From Asparagopsis taxiformis (taxonomy: Eukaryota > Rhodophyta > Florideophyceae > Bonnemaisoniales > Bonnemaisoniaceae), in the NCBI GenBank assembly GCA_030407315.1, contig JALQPE010002464.1:1-64000 (forward strand): 64,000 nucleotides of DNA, written 5' to 3'. Each line of letters opens with the position of its first letter. Within the stretch, counting starts at the first letter, position 1. Of the stretch, positions 31,514-44,159 are shown piece by piece. The translations under genes were made by a program, and so were the position numbers. The notes under the pieces are model-generated. The model saw only the letters and a program-made list of their open reading frames with translations. It was not told the DNA's origin and did not search any database.

Positions 31514-32180
31514 TGTGGAACGATAGTTCGGAGGACGAAGTAGCTGGTACGAGCTCGTGGACACGCTGTCCTTACGACGAAACGAACGAACAGTCCACCC
31601 GCTGGTGTTTGACTGTATTGTTAGAACGGTAGAAGGTAGAGTGGTTAGCGAGTAGACACGAGCGTCACGACGCAACAATCCACGCGAGGATTACGTTAGC
31701 AAACGAGGTGGTACGTCACCGGAGGCGCTCTCAACCAAGCCCGGAGGCACTACACGCAATCAGCCTTACGTGCGGCGATGGGTAGGGAGTACGCAGCTCA
31801 ACGGAGACGAAGCCTCGCTAGGCAAAACGTAAACGTAAAACGTAGAAGTCAGTCGTAGACTAGAGCCGTTGCTCGTTCGACGTATTGTCCCCTTTCCCTC
31901 CCGGCACGATGCCAATACCTATATGGCCACGATGGCATCGCTTTACAGTGTAAACACTGTTCGTAACGTCCCCGAATGGGAAAGGACCTTGTGGGTCACA
32001 CGTAGGGACCCGTTGGTCCGTTGGCCGTTGCCAGTACGTTCGTTGCACACGTGTGCCGGTTGCGCGCGCGCATGCGCCAGCAATGTTCGTGCATTGCTGT
32101 CGCCGGTCGTGTCCGCCGAAATTCGAATTCCGCGGAAAAACGTAAATATTTGCAATTTCGGAATTGCCACGTATACTACA
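31514..32180 (-). repeat. RE1 5' LTR
   Basis: This 667-bp copy of 5147-5811 supplies the promoter in minus orientation. RE3 has TATATAG in the TATA position (41253-41259), whereas both RE1 LTRs read CATATAGG there. The primer-binding site begins at the inner edge with CTGGTCTCTCGAC on the minus strand. Confidence 0.93.
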
Positions 32181-32548
32181 TAATGGAACCATTCGTAGAA
32201 CTGCAAAACGGAGCAGAACACGATGCCGTGGCCACCGGGGCGCAACAGCTCGTCAAACACTTCGATGCTAGCCTGCATATCTTCTGCAGTTAGCCTGTCG
32301 TACGAAGAGTTGGAATCGTTCCTCTTCCGACGAACATTGTAGGGCGGATCAATCAGAATGAGCTGAACGTTGCCCGTGATGGGCACGTGTTCTCGGCTCT
32401 CGTCGGCACTGACCAAATCTTCGAAAGGGACGTCGTACACCCGGCAATACTGACTCATTTTCGAAAGAAAGTCCTTTGCGAGAGCCTGCCCTTCACTTTC
32501 CTGCTCTTCTGTCGCATGGGGTGACGGTGACGGGGGAGACGACGGCCC
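32181..32548 (-). pseudogene. C3, 5' part: methyltransferase catalytic motif
   Basis: The minus-strand frame, open from 32548, contains the catalytic motif LILIDPPYNVRR followed by SSYDRLTAEDM and LLRPGGHGIVFCS. It aligns with LVLTDPPFNTRR...SDYDDINSAQM...MLRPGGHALIFSS of C2. It stops where RE1 begins; the first codons beyond the element (5146 downward) continue the same frame briefly. No ParB-like domain is found upstream (32549 onward), so this copy has lost it or never had it. Confidence 0.8.
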
Positions 32549-33555
32549 TTAGGCAGTAAGACTGGTCCTCCCAGGTCCAAGTTGAAGCCAGTATACATTG
32601 CGTTCCTACTACTTCCATAATTGCACAAGCCCAGTGTTAAAGGCGAAAAGAATGTGAGCGCAGATGTTTGTATCTGGAATGATTGTTTGTCTGTGTGCAG
32701 CTAGCTATGGGTGACAGACCGGTGCTGAGTACTTTGTGGAGAGAGGCTGCCAACATCTGCAGGCAGTGAACGCTATGTGGTATGCGCGTACAATGTTTCC
32801 AAACAGTGTAAGTTTGTTTTTTGTATGTGTAGAGCGACACACAACCTGCTATGTGCTCTATCGGACAAGAGAAGCCAAAATTCCCAGGCAGTGTGCAGGT
32901 GTAAGGCGACACACGCGACGAGAAACGTTTTTAGCCAGTTCACGCTTGGCAGTTTGCAGGCGCAGAGCGACCCACAATCGGTGCAGGTGTTCGGTAGGTT
33001 GCGTGCGACACAAGGGGTGAGCAGTGTTGCAGGCAGAGTGTGCTTGGTGTTTGGAAGGTGTAGAGCGACAGGCTTGGCGCGACGTACAACTGCGAGGCGC
33101 CGTGCAAGTATGTGGAGGCGTGAAACTGCGGTGCACACAGCGCAGCCAGTGAGCGCGGATGTTTGTACGTGTTATGTGATCCGGAGTTTGAGTATCCAAC
33201 TGTTTCTAAATGTCGATATGATTAAACTTGGCTCCTCTTCGGCGGCGGCGGTGGCTTGCTGGCACATTCCAAGTTTGCATACCAAAATATTTCCCAGGAT
33301 TTCGTACACTATCCCAGTACACTGGAAGCAGAGTTTCATGTGCGCACTGAATCCTAACAACACCTGTCCACTCGCCCCGCGCTACCTCCCAGTCACGCCC
33401 AAATCAGTATATGTAATATCCTCTGGCGAATAAAGTCTAGTTCTCTGGCCGAGTGCGTCCCATGCTTAAAATGCCAAATGAATAACTGGTTACTCTCCAC
33501 TCTTGACACTGCGACCCGTTCTCTGTTGTCTAGAAGCCGGTTATGGTCAGATAAC
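32549..33555. repeat. Non-coding stretch with degenerate TGTAGAGCGACACAC repeats
   Basis: No gene is recognised. The word TGTAGAGCGACACAC recurs in degenerate form at about 32826, 32897, 32955, 32998 and 33053, at 43-71 bp spacing, each followed by purine- and GT-rich text. It is upstream of C3 in the minus direction and left of RE2. Confidence 0.5.
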
Positions 33556-34338
33556 TGTGACGCAATTTATTTCGTCGACGCGCGCGCGTTCGCTGCGATT
33601 GCGTCGGGATGAATTCGCGTGCATCTATCTTAGTTAGTTAGTAAGCGAGCGTACGCGTGGCGTTTTGATTACGTGTCACGGAGCGTGGATGCGAGCGCGT
33701 GCGCGCGTACGTTGCCACGAAACCGCGAGCCCGGCGCCACGTGTAGCGCTTTTTACGAATTTCCCTTTTATTTCCCTTTTTGGGTTTTTTATGACGAAAG
33801 TCTTTTTCCCAAATATTTCCCTTTTTTGCGTGCGAGCGAGCGGCCGCCGGCCGGCCACGTAAGGACAACCTGGCCTGAGTAGTTAGCTACTAATGGTCGT
33901 TCAGCTTCGCACCTTACCAATAAACAGCCAGCATCTTCGCAGCTACGAGTTAAGCGTTTAGCGAATCGCGAGGACCGATTGCGTTACAACGTTGCGTGCG
34001 GGTTGCTCACGATCGCCGACGTTCGCGTGCGCGCTGCGCATAAACCGATCGTCGAACCGCGTCGCACGCCACTAGGCCAGGGATTTACGACCCGTGTGTG
34101 GATCGCGTTGTGCTCGAGTTTACTCGGTGATCTCACCCTGAGATCACGGCTTGCGCCGGCCCGCGAATCCCGTGTTGCGATCGTTCCCTACGCGTTCCGC
34201 CGTTGTACCACCCGTTCGCCAGCGCGACCTAGCGACGCGCAAAACGCAAGTTCAACCAGCGCGTTACGATTCACCTCGCCCTGACACGGTTGCAATTCTA
34301 GAACTCCCTTAGCGATCGCCACCCCGGCTGGTCCTACA
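33556..34338 (+). repeat. RE2 5' LTR (approximate)
   Basis: The right edge is set by the primer-binding site at 34341 and a terminal TACA. The left edge is put at TGTGACGC (33556), where composition changes sharply to CG-rich text; no second copy exists to prove it. AATAAA at 33919-33924 would serve as the polyadenylation signal. Confidence 0.5.
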
Positions 34339-34940
34339 ACTGGTCTCTCGACCTAGAATTGCGCGAACCGACGCGCGAACTCAGCGAAGCACAGAAACTC
34401 CGCTTGGGAAACTCCGCTTGGGGAAAACACGGGACGCCAAAACCTATCGCTTACTCTAATTTCCCCTTTCTCCGTTCGTCGTGCGCGACAGCGAGGGCGA
34501 TTGACGCGTGCGCGCGTATCGCTATCCCGGAAGCGGTGCTATAGCCTCTCTGGTTTGTATAACTACCCTATCTCTACTACGACGGTTCGCAGCGCGGAAC
34601 GACGCGATCGAAGACGATCGAAGACGCAGCGCATGCGCGCGCTAGTTCGCAACCCTACCGCGGGTTCGGCGGTGCCGAAAATATTGGGTTCGCGGACGAT
34701 CGAGACCCGTCTTTGCGCGTTCCGAGCGAGGAAGAAGCCCTCCTGCGAGCGAACTCGTCCCCCTCACCCTTACTACACGCGCCCGATACGCAGACAATTT
34801 TCGGGAAGCGCTTCCCTTTTTACTTGCCAATTTTTCGACGCGCCGACGCGAGATTTTGACGCGCGCCGAATTCCCCTTTCTCCTTCCCCATCATCCCTTT
34901 TTCCCTTTTCCCTAGGCGACGATCGAACGCAACTGCGCCG
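34339..34940 (+). other. RE2 primer-binding site and leader
   Basis: TGGTCTCTCGACC at 34341-34353 is the same primer site used by RE1 and RE3. The following 590 bp of leader are non-coding and contain a duplicated AACTCCGCTTGGG word near 34400-34425. Packaging signals would be expected here. Confidence 0.6.
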
Positions 34941-36923
34941 ATGGATCCATCCGCGCCCGAGCGATCGAACGCGCCGACCGAACCGCCGCCAGTCGCGTCG
35001 CAAACGCACGCAGTCGACGCGCTGGTCGCTTCACATATCCCTGACCCTACCGCTTCCCCGTGGCCACCGTTACCGACGCAAGCGCTCGCGAGCATTGACG
35101 AAGACGCGCAAACGTCCGACGATGGCGCCGCAACGAAGCACGAGGCCGAGTTCCGCGTTCCCGACGTGCACGCTACGCCGTCCGCAACGCTTCCGAGCTT
35201 GGTTCGACAAGTAGTGGACGACCCTACGTTCCAATGCATGCTCCAGGCTGAAGTACGAGCTGCGGTGGACCGCGCTATCAAGGGCCAATCACGTGGATTG
35301 ACGGCTCAGATGAGGGCGCAAGTCCACAACCTAATCGTCACTACGATGGACTCCCGCGAGGAGCACAATATTGAGCGCGCGAACGTCGCTGCGCGCGAAA
35401 ACCGAACGCGAACCGCAGCGCGCGCGACCCCTACGAACTACGCGCGCAACGCGGACCCCGAAGGATGGCTGGAACTGGCGCGCCAGGACCTGTCATTCGA
35501 CGACCACCCGCATTCGGATAGCGACAATGGACCCGCGCATCCCGGGCTGGTAGAAATCCAGCCGTTGAACGAGCTGTTCACGCGCGCGCTTTCGTATCGC
35601 ACGTATCGCTTGCGTAATACGGACTGCGCGTTTAACCGAACAATTGCGAGCGAATTGGCTAACACCGCGAAAATGGTGCGCCATTCGATGCAAGGAGAGA
35701 ATCTCACGGGCGCTGACGGAATCGCCGTGCTATCGTTCCTGAAGTATTTCAAGAGCGCATGCGACGACACCAGCGTATCCGAAGGCGCAGCGTTGCCGAT
35801 TCTCAAGTATTTCCTCGCCGACGAGGAGCGCGACACGTTCCAAACGTACGTGGGACGAACGTTCCGAGGAGCGCGCGCGGGCGTCGACTCGATTACGTGC
35901 TACGCGGAAGCCGTTCAGTGGCTCCTGCTAACCTATGCGCGCGAAGGCGACGTCGCGCAAGCGTATCGTGACGTGGCGCAACAAACGCAAGACCCGAAGG
36001 AAACCGAAACGCAATTAGCTACGAGACTACGACGCCGCGCGCTGCGCTGCGGCGATGCGTTTAGCGAGCGAACGCTTGTTTCTATTTTCGTCGATGGTCT
36101 ACGACCCTATGCGCAACACCTCGTGCGGGACGCGCTGTCTCGCGACACGCGTCGATACACCTTTCGAGAGCTAGTCTCTATGGCGCAGAGCCACGGGGAC
36201 ACACACCGAGCTCGGTCGCTAGCGATAACGCCGACGACGAGCGCGCGAACGCTATTTCGGCGAACTCCTGCGCTCTACGTGGAAGAGGAAGAGACACCGA
36301 CGCTGCAGGCACTGACCGTAGGGCACACCCCGCCATCATGCTTCTCATCGCCAAATGTCTCAACCTCCGCCGCGACGCCGCACGCTCCGCGCGAACGGAA
36401 GTTCTCGACCCCGAGCCCCATGCGAAGTCCAACCTCGCTTGGCACCACTTCGTAGAATCATCGCACGCCACACTCTCGCGACGCATCGCCCGCCGACCGC
36501 TCGCGACGCTTTGCGCATAACGACGACCGAGAACGCGAACGCGCGGGACCGTACACGGCGCACATACCGCGCGCAACTTACCCACCGCCTATCGTGAGAC
36601 AGACGGCACCGGCCGACACGTCTCGCACAGCGGCGTTCCGCTGTCTGATATGCCGAAAGTTTGGGCATCCCATGGTGAGTTGCCCACTGCTCTCATCCGA
36701 GCAACAGGCCGCGATTCGCGAGATGCATAGCCACGCGCGCCTGACGCCCGAAGAACTGAACCTGCAGCGTAACGTTCAGCTTTTCGAAGTTTCCGCGGAC
36801 GATGACGCACGCGAGCGCGAAAGCGAACGCACGCGCGAAGATGACGCGCACGACGGCGAGCAGCTCGCGCCCCACTCGGTTCGCTTCGTAAAAGACCCGG
36901 GAAACGCCTACGAGGAGTCGTAG
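34941..36923 (+). pseudogene. gag: RE2 gag
   Basis: The first frame (34941-36455) encodes an acidic, proline-rich start (MDPSAPERSNAPTEPPPV) and a capsid-like region with YRTYRLRNTDCAFNR and LPILKYFLADEERDTFQ, matching the RE1 gag region YRMYRLNDVREHLY and ALHFFLEGDARRSYDSQ. After a frame change between about 36330 and 36590, the zinc knuckle CLICRKFGHPMVSC appears in the frame 36594-36923. One CCHC knuckle is typical of this group. The frameshift prevents a full-length Gag. Confidence 0.8.
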
Positions 36924-37093
36924 CGGGTGGGCCGACTCCTCTCCACTCAACGGACACTCGACGCGCGATGACGCAACCGCCGCGCGAAAGACCGCTTCCG
37001 TTACCACCCGAAATAGTGGTCCTGTTTCAGACCCCTACCGCGAACTACAAACTCTAGATTCGCGTCGGATATAATCTACGCACGGCCACCGCG

Positions 37094-40000
37094 GTGACCG
37101 CTGTGCTTGATACCGGCGCGGGCCCGAGCCTCATTCGCGAGAACGTACAAGGTGCTGATTGGAAGCGCCACGCTACGCCGCCGACGCTGCGCTGCGCGAT
37201 TATCGACGCGAACGGACGACGCCTCGCGCCGAACGCGTCGTTGCGACTTAGCGTTCTTCTAGGTGCCCGCGCACACCTTCAAACTTTCCTGGTGATGCCG
37301 CGCTTATCCGTCCTCTGCATTCTGGGAGCAGACTTCATCGACCGTGTGGTTCGGATGATCTATACTGAGCCGCAGCGCGCGCTGCGAACCCGCTATGGAG
37401 ACCACGTTCCGATGCTCCCACGCACGCCGACGAAACCACGCCGCGCACCGACCCCCAAGACTACCCGACCAACAGATTTAGCGCTAATCTGCGTTGCGCG
37501 TCGCACGTCGATTCCGCCGCACGCGACGCGCGCCATCGAAGTCACCACGGGCGCTGACGGACGTTGCATTACGATACCCGCGACTGACCTCTACGGACAG
37601 AATTTGCTGCGTCTAGCGAATGGTGAAACGCAGGTTAAAAGGAACGTGCCCTTCAGTGTGCATGTGCACAACGCCGGTACCCGCCTACAGGTATTGCCCA
37701 AAGGCATGAAAGTGGGCGCCGCAGTGCCCAACCCCGTAGGTTGCCTACAGGTGGCGCAAGAGGCGCCGACTCCGCAAGACCGACCGCCCGACGATGCGAC
37801 GCCCCGCAACGCGACGAACCCGCCGGACCCGCGCGAAACCGACGGAATTGCGAACGCGACGCCGCATTGGGAATATCTATTACGCGCGACGCTACGCGAT
37901 GAGCGAGTAGGCGACGACCTACACGCGCGAATTATCGAGATGCTGCGAAAGCACGAGCGCATATGGAATGGCACGCTCGGAGCCATCCACGCGACGGAAC
38001 ACCGCATCGAACTGGTTCCGGGGGGGGCGACCCCCGTCAACCAACCGCCGTACCGCGCCGGACACGCGTCGCGCGAAATTATCCGTACGCAAGTGGAGAA
38101 GATGCTCCGCGCTGGAGTAATCGAACCTGCTACGTCGGAATGGGCAAGCCCGGTCGTAGTCGTACCAAAGAAGGACTGGAATTCTCGCTTCTGCATCGAC
38201 TACCGCCGCCTAAACGCCGCTACCGTAAAGGACGCGTATCCGATTCCGCGCATGGACGATTGCGTCGACTCGCTCGGTAACGCAAGGGTTTTCACCACGT
38301 TGGACTGCAACTCGGGATACTGGCAGATCCCAGAAGCGCACGCCGACCGCGATAAGGCTACGTTTACGTCGCACGTTGGTACGTATCGCTTCCGCCGTAT
38401 GCCCTTTGGACTGTCGAACGCGCCTGCGACGTTTCAGCACGCGCTTGACATCTTGCTCGCGAACGTGAAGTGGCAGCACTGCCTTGCCTACCTGGATGAC
38501 GTAATCATCTTCTCCGCCGACGTAAACGCGCACGTGCATCACGTCGACGAGATACTGGGAATCCTCGGACGCGCTGGCGTTTGCTTAAATTCGCGAAGAC
38601 TGAGTTCTACAAGCGCTCGGTAGATTACCTGGGACATACTATTTGGCCTGGAAAGCTATCCGTGCCGGCGACGAAATGCGACGCACTGCGCGATGCGACG
38701 TACCCGACGACAAAAACGCAACTGCGCAGCTTCCTGGGGACGTGCAACGTATACCGCCGATTCGTCGAGAAATTCGCGTTCATAGCCGCACCGCTTACGC
38801 AGCTGCTGAAGAAGGACCAAGGAGACAGCTTACCCGCGCCGACGCCGGAGCAAACGCGCGCGTTCGAATCGTTGCGACAAGCAATGCTATCTCCGCCTAT
38901 CCTCCGTCTACCGCGCGAAGGGCACCCGTATGTGCTCGACACCGACGCGTCGCAAGGCCAAATCGGGTGCGCGCTACTACAGCTAGACGCAGACGACGAC
39001 GTATTACATCCAGTCGGATACTGGTCGCGCACGCTTAACGACGCGGAGCGTAAATATTCGACGACGGAACGCGAATGCCTCGCAGTGGTATGGGCTGTGT
39101 TACTACTACGCGCATATCTAGAAGGACGGAAGTTCAAGGTTCGCATGGACCATAATTCGCTGCGCTGGATTCTAAATATGACCTCCGCGGAAGGACGACT
39201 CGCGCGCTGGCGGCTACGACTCGCCGAGTTCGAATTCGATGTCGAATATAAAAAGGGTAAACGCCACGTTATCGCCAACGCGCTCTCGCGAATGGCCACG
39301 CGAAGCGGCGACGAAACGGAAATACCAGACGAGATACCCTGCTTCGACGCCGCGAACATCGTCGAACCGCACGCGGACGCCCACGCTCGAATCAACGCCG
39401 CGCTACTATGCGACTACGCCTAATATTACCCTAGCCTGGATTGTCTGCTGACATCTCGAGCATGTATCGAACCACCCGTGTCCGCTGACGAGTGGATACG
39501 CGAGCAGGCTATGGACGAATTCTGCCAAAACGCGAAACGCGATGTCGAAACCGCGCCGCAATCGCATTTTCATCTGTCCCCCGATGGGATACTCATGAGG
39601 ACCGCGCCGCTCGACAACGCCACGCAGATAGTCGTGCCCGAAGCGATTAAGGGGCGCATCTTGCGAGCGAACCATTATGCGGTAACCGCAGGGCACCCGG
39701 GCGCGCGACGCATGTACGACGCAATTCGACGTGCGTACTACTGGCCGATGATGAGCGTAGACGTCTATACTACGGTGAGACAGTGCGACGCGTGCGCACG
39801 CAACTGCGTTACGCAATATCGCCATACGAACGCCCTGAAGCTATTCCCCGCGACGCGCCCGCTCGAGGACGTCGCCATAGATATACTGGGTCCGTTGCCC
39901 GAGACGCCACGCCAACGCCGCTTCGTACTCGTAATAGCAGACCGCTATACCAAGCTCTGCCGACTTATCGCGCTCGGACGCGTATCCGCACTCGCCGTCG

Positions 40001-40995
40001 CGAAAGCATTTTGCCGAGACTGGGTTTTCGTATATGGACCGCCACGCACGCTGCTTTCTGACAACGGACCGCAGTTTCGCTCGAAGTTTTCCAAGAAACA
40101 TGTGCGCTGATGGGAACGCGAAACATCTTCACGACGACGTACCATCCACAATCGAATGGGAAAGTCGAGCGTATGAACCGCACAGTCGTCGCGATGCTAC
40201 GCCACTACGTCGACGAAGAGCGAAAGGATTGGGACGAGCATTTGGATGCGCTAGCGTATGCCTACAACCGCGCGATACACCGCTCGACGAATACGTCGCC
40301 ATTCGAATTGACACTCACGCGCTACCCTGTATCGTTGGGCACGGAACAAGTGGACACTATCCGCAGCACGCCGTTCCTTCGCATGGAGTTCCTCGCGCGA
40401 CTATCGGTAGCGTACGCGCGCGCGGCGAATGCGTTGAAGAAGGCGCAAGCAAGATACAAGCGCGACTTCGACCGCAGCGTACGCACGGTGAACAAAGGTG
40501 TCAAGGTTGGTGACCAGGTATATCTGGACACGCGCGCGGGAGCGACGACGCAAGCGCAGCGAGATGAGGGTACGCGCGCGTCGAAATTGGACTACCCTGT
40601 CTCCGGCCCCTTTCCCGTAATAAGTTGCCGCGACCATACCTACGAAATCGTGATAGATGGTGTGCCCGAACTGGTCAGTTCTGACCGCATCCGCCTCGCC
40701 CCTCGCCCCGCGTCGCACGCACCCGTCGTGCCTGACAGCGCAGAAGGCAATAGCAATACGGAAGAAGCGAACGACGCGCCGCGAGTGGACGAGCACGAAT
40801 TCGACGACGCGCGCAAGGTTAACCCGGAAGCCGGGTACGGAACGCGTGAATTTATGATCGACAAGTTGATGGCCGAAGGCATCGACGACGCGGGAGAGGC
40901 AGTCTTTCGTGTGCGATAGAATGGCTATTCACCGCGCGACGACACTTGGGAGCCCATGCGCTCACTACCCGCGCCAATCGTCGCACGCTTTCGCA
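37094..40995 (+). pseudogene. pol: RE2 pol (protease, RT, RNase H, integrase, chromodomain)
   Basis: Protease VLDTGAGPSLI lies near 37105. Reverse transcriptase has DCNSGYWQIP and CLAYLDD near 38490. RNase H has LDTDASQGQIG near 38940. The integrase zinc finger has GHPGARRMYDA to CDACARN; its core has IADRYTK, SDNGPQF and KVER. The chromodomain (about 40820-40990) ends NGYSPRDDTWEP. Damage: a 1-nt loss near 38580 in RT, an in-frame TAA at 39421-39423, a 1-nt loss in a T-run near 40095, and a TAG at about 40917-40919 where the chromodomain should have W. It is dead. The final codons abut the RE3 LTR. Confidence 0.88.
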
Positions 40996-40998
40996 AGG

Positions 40999-41656
40999 TG
41001 TAGTATACGTGGCAATTCCGAAATTGCAAATATTTACGTTTTCCGCGGAATTCGAATTTCGGCGGACACGACCGGCGACAGCAATGCACGAACATTGCTG
41101 GCGCATGCGCGCGCGCAACCGGCACACGTGTGCAACGAACGTACTGGCAACGGCCAACGGACCAACGGGTCCCTACGTGTGACCCACAAGGTCCTTTCCC
41201 ATTCGGGGACGTTACGAGCAGTGTTTACACTGTAAAGCGATGCCATCGTGGCTATATAGGTATTGGCATCGTGCCGGGAGGGAAAGGGGACAATTATCGA
41301 ACGAGCAACGGCTCTAGTCTACGACTGACTTCTACGTTACGTTTACGTTTGCCTAGCGAGGCTTCGTCTCCGTCGAGCTGCGTACTCCCTACCCATCGCC
41401 GCACGTAAGGCTGATTGCGTGTAGTGCCTCCGGGCTTGGTTGAGAGCGCCTCCGGTGACGTGCCACCTCGTTTACCGAACGTAATCCTCGCGTGGATTGT
41501 TGCGTCGTGACGCTCGTGTCTACTCGCTAACCTATCTCTACCTTTCTACCTAACATACAGTCAAACACCAGCGGGTGGACTGTTCGTTCGTTTCGTTAAG
41601 GACAGCGTGTCCACTAGCTCGTACCAGCTACTTCGTCACCGAACTATCGTTCCACA
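40999..41656 (+). repeat. RE3 5' LTR
   Basis: A 658-bp LTR beginning TGTAGTATACG and ending TTCCACA, the complement of the RE1 LTRs with a few per cent difference. A TATATAG box is at 41253-41259. The left flank CAAGG (40994-40998) would be the target duplication. The primer site CTGGTCTCTCGACC follows at 41657. Confidence 0.92.
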
Positions 41657-41755
41657 CTGGTCTCTCGACCTAGAAGTTGCTACGAGCATAACGACAACCA
41701 ACGAGGTTGAGCTCTTTTACGTTAACGAAAAGCTACGTGCTACAGACGACGGTCT

Positions 41756-44159
41756 ATGAATTACGCTGTGTCGAATTCCAGCGCGTCGCCCAGGCAACCG
41801 TTGCAAACGTCAGCGGACGCCGAAGCCGACGTGGCCTTGTCAGCAGAAGCGATCTTCGCGACTGATCGATCTATCCCGCCGGATATCGAGGCGATCGGCC
41901 AGCTACCACGTACGGTAAGCCCGTTTGAGTCCGTGAGTACGGACCCCGCAACGCGCGGTCAGCTCAACGAAGGGAACGTGACTCCCACGGCACTACGTGT
42001 AGTGTACGAAGACCTTCGAGGTCACATCGAAAAGGCGAGCGACGCGGCCGTCGACGAAGCCGTAAGGCAGAGACTCGGAGTCTCGGAGCGCGAAGCTCTT
42101 GCGTTACGTGAACGCTCAGCGACCCTCGAACGGGAAAACGAAGATTTACGAAACCGCCTCTCCGCCGTGGAGGGAAGACTCGACTCGTTTGTCGTAGTAT
42201 TCAACGAAATCGTCGCCGGACGTTCCGCTCCGCCGAGCGGAAGCGATCCGAATGACGAAGAAGGCTCGCGCGCCTATAACTCGCAATCCTCCCCGGCCGT
42301 TCCGGGAGGATACCCACCAACACCCGGTCCGACGACCCCGACAACGTACGGAAGGGGGGGACAGTGCAACGAGCCATCGCCAACCCCAACGAGACGCCAC
42401 GAAGGCAATTGCGTTTTAACGATACTCCAGACCACGCGCGGTCGGCGGACGCAGCACGAGCTGCACAATTCGATACGAGAGCTCCCCCGCCACGTGAGAC
42501 GTACATTCCGTGGCTGGGTACGTTCGGCACGACGGACACGCGAGTCCACGAAAACGAACGTGCCGACGCGGTAAGCGTACCAGGGAACGCCCTCGGACCC
42601 GTTTGCCACGCGTTGGCAGAGCACACGACAATGCTCGACGCATTTGCGAACGTGGTGTCGTACCGCATGTACCGACTTAACGATGTACGTGAACATCTCT
42701 ACGTGAACGAGAGTCAAAGCGTACATAAGCTCAAACGTGAGCTGGAGGGGCTTTTCCCTACGTTGAAGCCGTTCTCCGGCCGGAATCCGATTACGTTACT
42801 CGGATTCCTCGCCCAAATACGTGATGGTTTCAGCACACTCGGAGTGTGCGAGGGGGTGGCAGTACGTGCGCTGCACTTCTTCCTCGAAGGGGACGCCCGA
42901 CGGTTCTACGATTCCCAGTGTACGACTGGCGTGATCACGACTGATCCGACGAAGAGGTTCTCGTGGCCTCACGTAATCAACGCGTTGATTAAACGATACC
43001 TGCAAGACGACGTGCTGCAGGAGGCCTACGAAAAGGTCACGATGATCACGCAGAGTCCTAACGAGGACGAGAATCAGTACGCTGATAGACTCGACACCGC
43101 CACGCGGGCGTGTGACTACGTGTTTACGGACCGACTCCTCGTTCACCACTACGTACGTGGTTTGCTGCCCTCGACGCGGGCAGCCGTGACGGAACGACTC
43201 CGGTCACTCCCCGAACGAGAGAGGAACGACCTCACCGTTGTGAGACGACTGGCGACGGCCGAAGGAACGACCTTCCGTGCACGTACGGCAGCTGTCGCGT
43301 CAGCCGCGAAACCGAAAGTGCGGTTTCCGGTGAAGCCTACGTTGGCTATTTCCGACCACGAGTCGAGGAAGTTCGCCGACTACGACGAGTCCGCGTACTT
43401 ACGTAACGAACGGGCTAACGAGCCCAGTTACCACGATGGTAACCCGAATATCCCCGCGAGGGATGATGACGACGTGTCGCTCGCTGCGGTTCACGTTGCC
43501 GAGAACTTGGAGGCGATCCTCTTCACGAACGGGCCGCCGCCCAACGATACGAAAACGGCAAACGAAAAGCCGGACGAGCTCGAAGCTCGATTGAACCGTC
43601 CATGCGAGGACGTGCCGAAGCTCACGAGCGAGCAGACGCAATTGGCGCACTCCGTAATCCCGAATGATTACTGGACGCTGTCGTGTTGGTCATGCCGAGA
43701 AGATGGCCACTCGACGTTTACGTGTCCGCGTCTGACGCCAGATCAACGGATCTTTTTCGCGTACAAGTACTACCTCTTCCACGTGAAGAGCAACCCACGT
43801 CAGGCTGAGTACTTCCGCCAACGAATGGCTAAACGTAACCAGGAACGACCTGGCGAGCGGGGGACGTGAACCCGCGGAGGTACGGCACGCCGCCTACGAT
43901 ACTCCGAAACCCCAATCGTGACGGGGGAAGGCCCTTCGACAGGCGCCGCGGCGACTTTCGTAATGACCGGCGTGACCCCCGCCCGTGGGCGAACGAACGA
44001 AATGGCCAGCGTAATGGCCGCAGCGGAGTCTACGTGACGACTTCCGCTGACGAAACACCACTCGAGGTGGAAACGAGTCACGATGACGAACGAGCTTCGT
44101 GGGCTCACGACGACGACGTGTCGAACGGCCTCGCGCCGGAAAACGACCAGGCGATGTAG
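41756..44159 (+). pseudogene. gag: RE3 gag (two frameshifts)
   Basis: It is the same protein as RE1 gag, starting MNYAVSN 100 bp after the LTR. A 2-nt loss after the G-run at about 42355-42361 shifts frame (RE1 has GGGGGGCGACAG, here GGGGGGACAG), and a 1-nt loss in a G-run at about 43860 shifts it again. The zinc knuckle CWSCREDGHSTFTC is preserved between them. The coding capacity is otherwise complete, so decay has only just begun. Confidence 0.88.

Larger units (their letters stand above)
5147..32180 (-). mobile_element. RE1: chromodomain Ty3/gypsy LTR retrotransposon
   Basis: RE1 is bounded by two near-identical LTRs (5147-5811 and 31514-32180) and by a 5-bp duplication TAATG (5142-5146 and 32181-32185). 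It reads on the minus strand. After the 5' LTR come a primer-binding site starting C-TGGTCTCTCGAC (directly below 31514), gag (31415-29010) and pol (29070-28152, continuing 14473-10770). A long 3' region holds an antisense frame, and a purine tract (minus-strand GTGGGGGTGGGGCTG, about 5812-5829) abuts the 3' LTR. Without the inserted transposon T1 it is about 13.4 kb. The LTRs differ at only a handful of sites, so the insertion is fairly recent. RE3 is a sister copy. Confidence 0.92.
33556..40998 (+). mobile_element. RE2: degraded chromodomain Ty3/gypsy retrotransposon, 3' end lost
   Basis: RE2 contains a 5' LTR (about 33556-34338), a primer-binding site TGGTCTCTCGACC (34341-34353), gag, and pol ending in a chromodomain. 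It shares domain order and the primer site with RE1/RE3 but is clearly divergent in protein sequence and uses a different, CGCG-rich composition. Many frame breaks show that it is old. Its last codons run directly into the RE3 LTR at 40999, so RE3 inserted into it; the remainder and 3' LTR are not in the window. Confidence 0.85.

Noticed and set aside
36178..37007. Minus-strand arginine/alanine-rich frames over RE2 gag
   Set aside because: Shadows of the CG-rich gag sequence.
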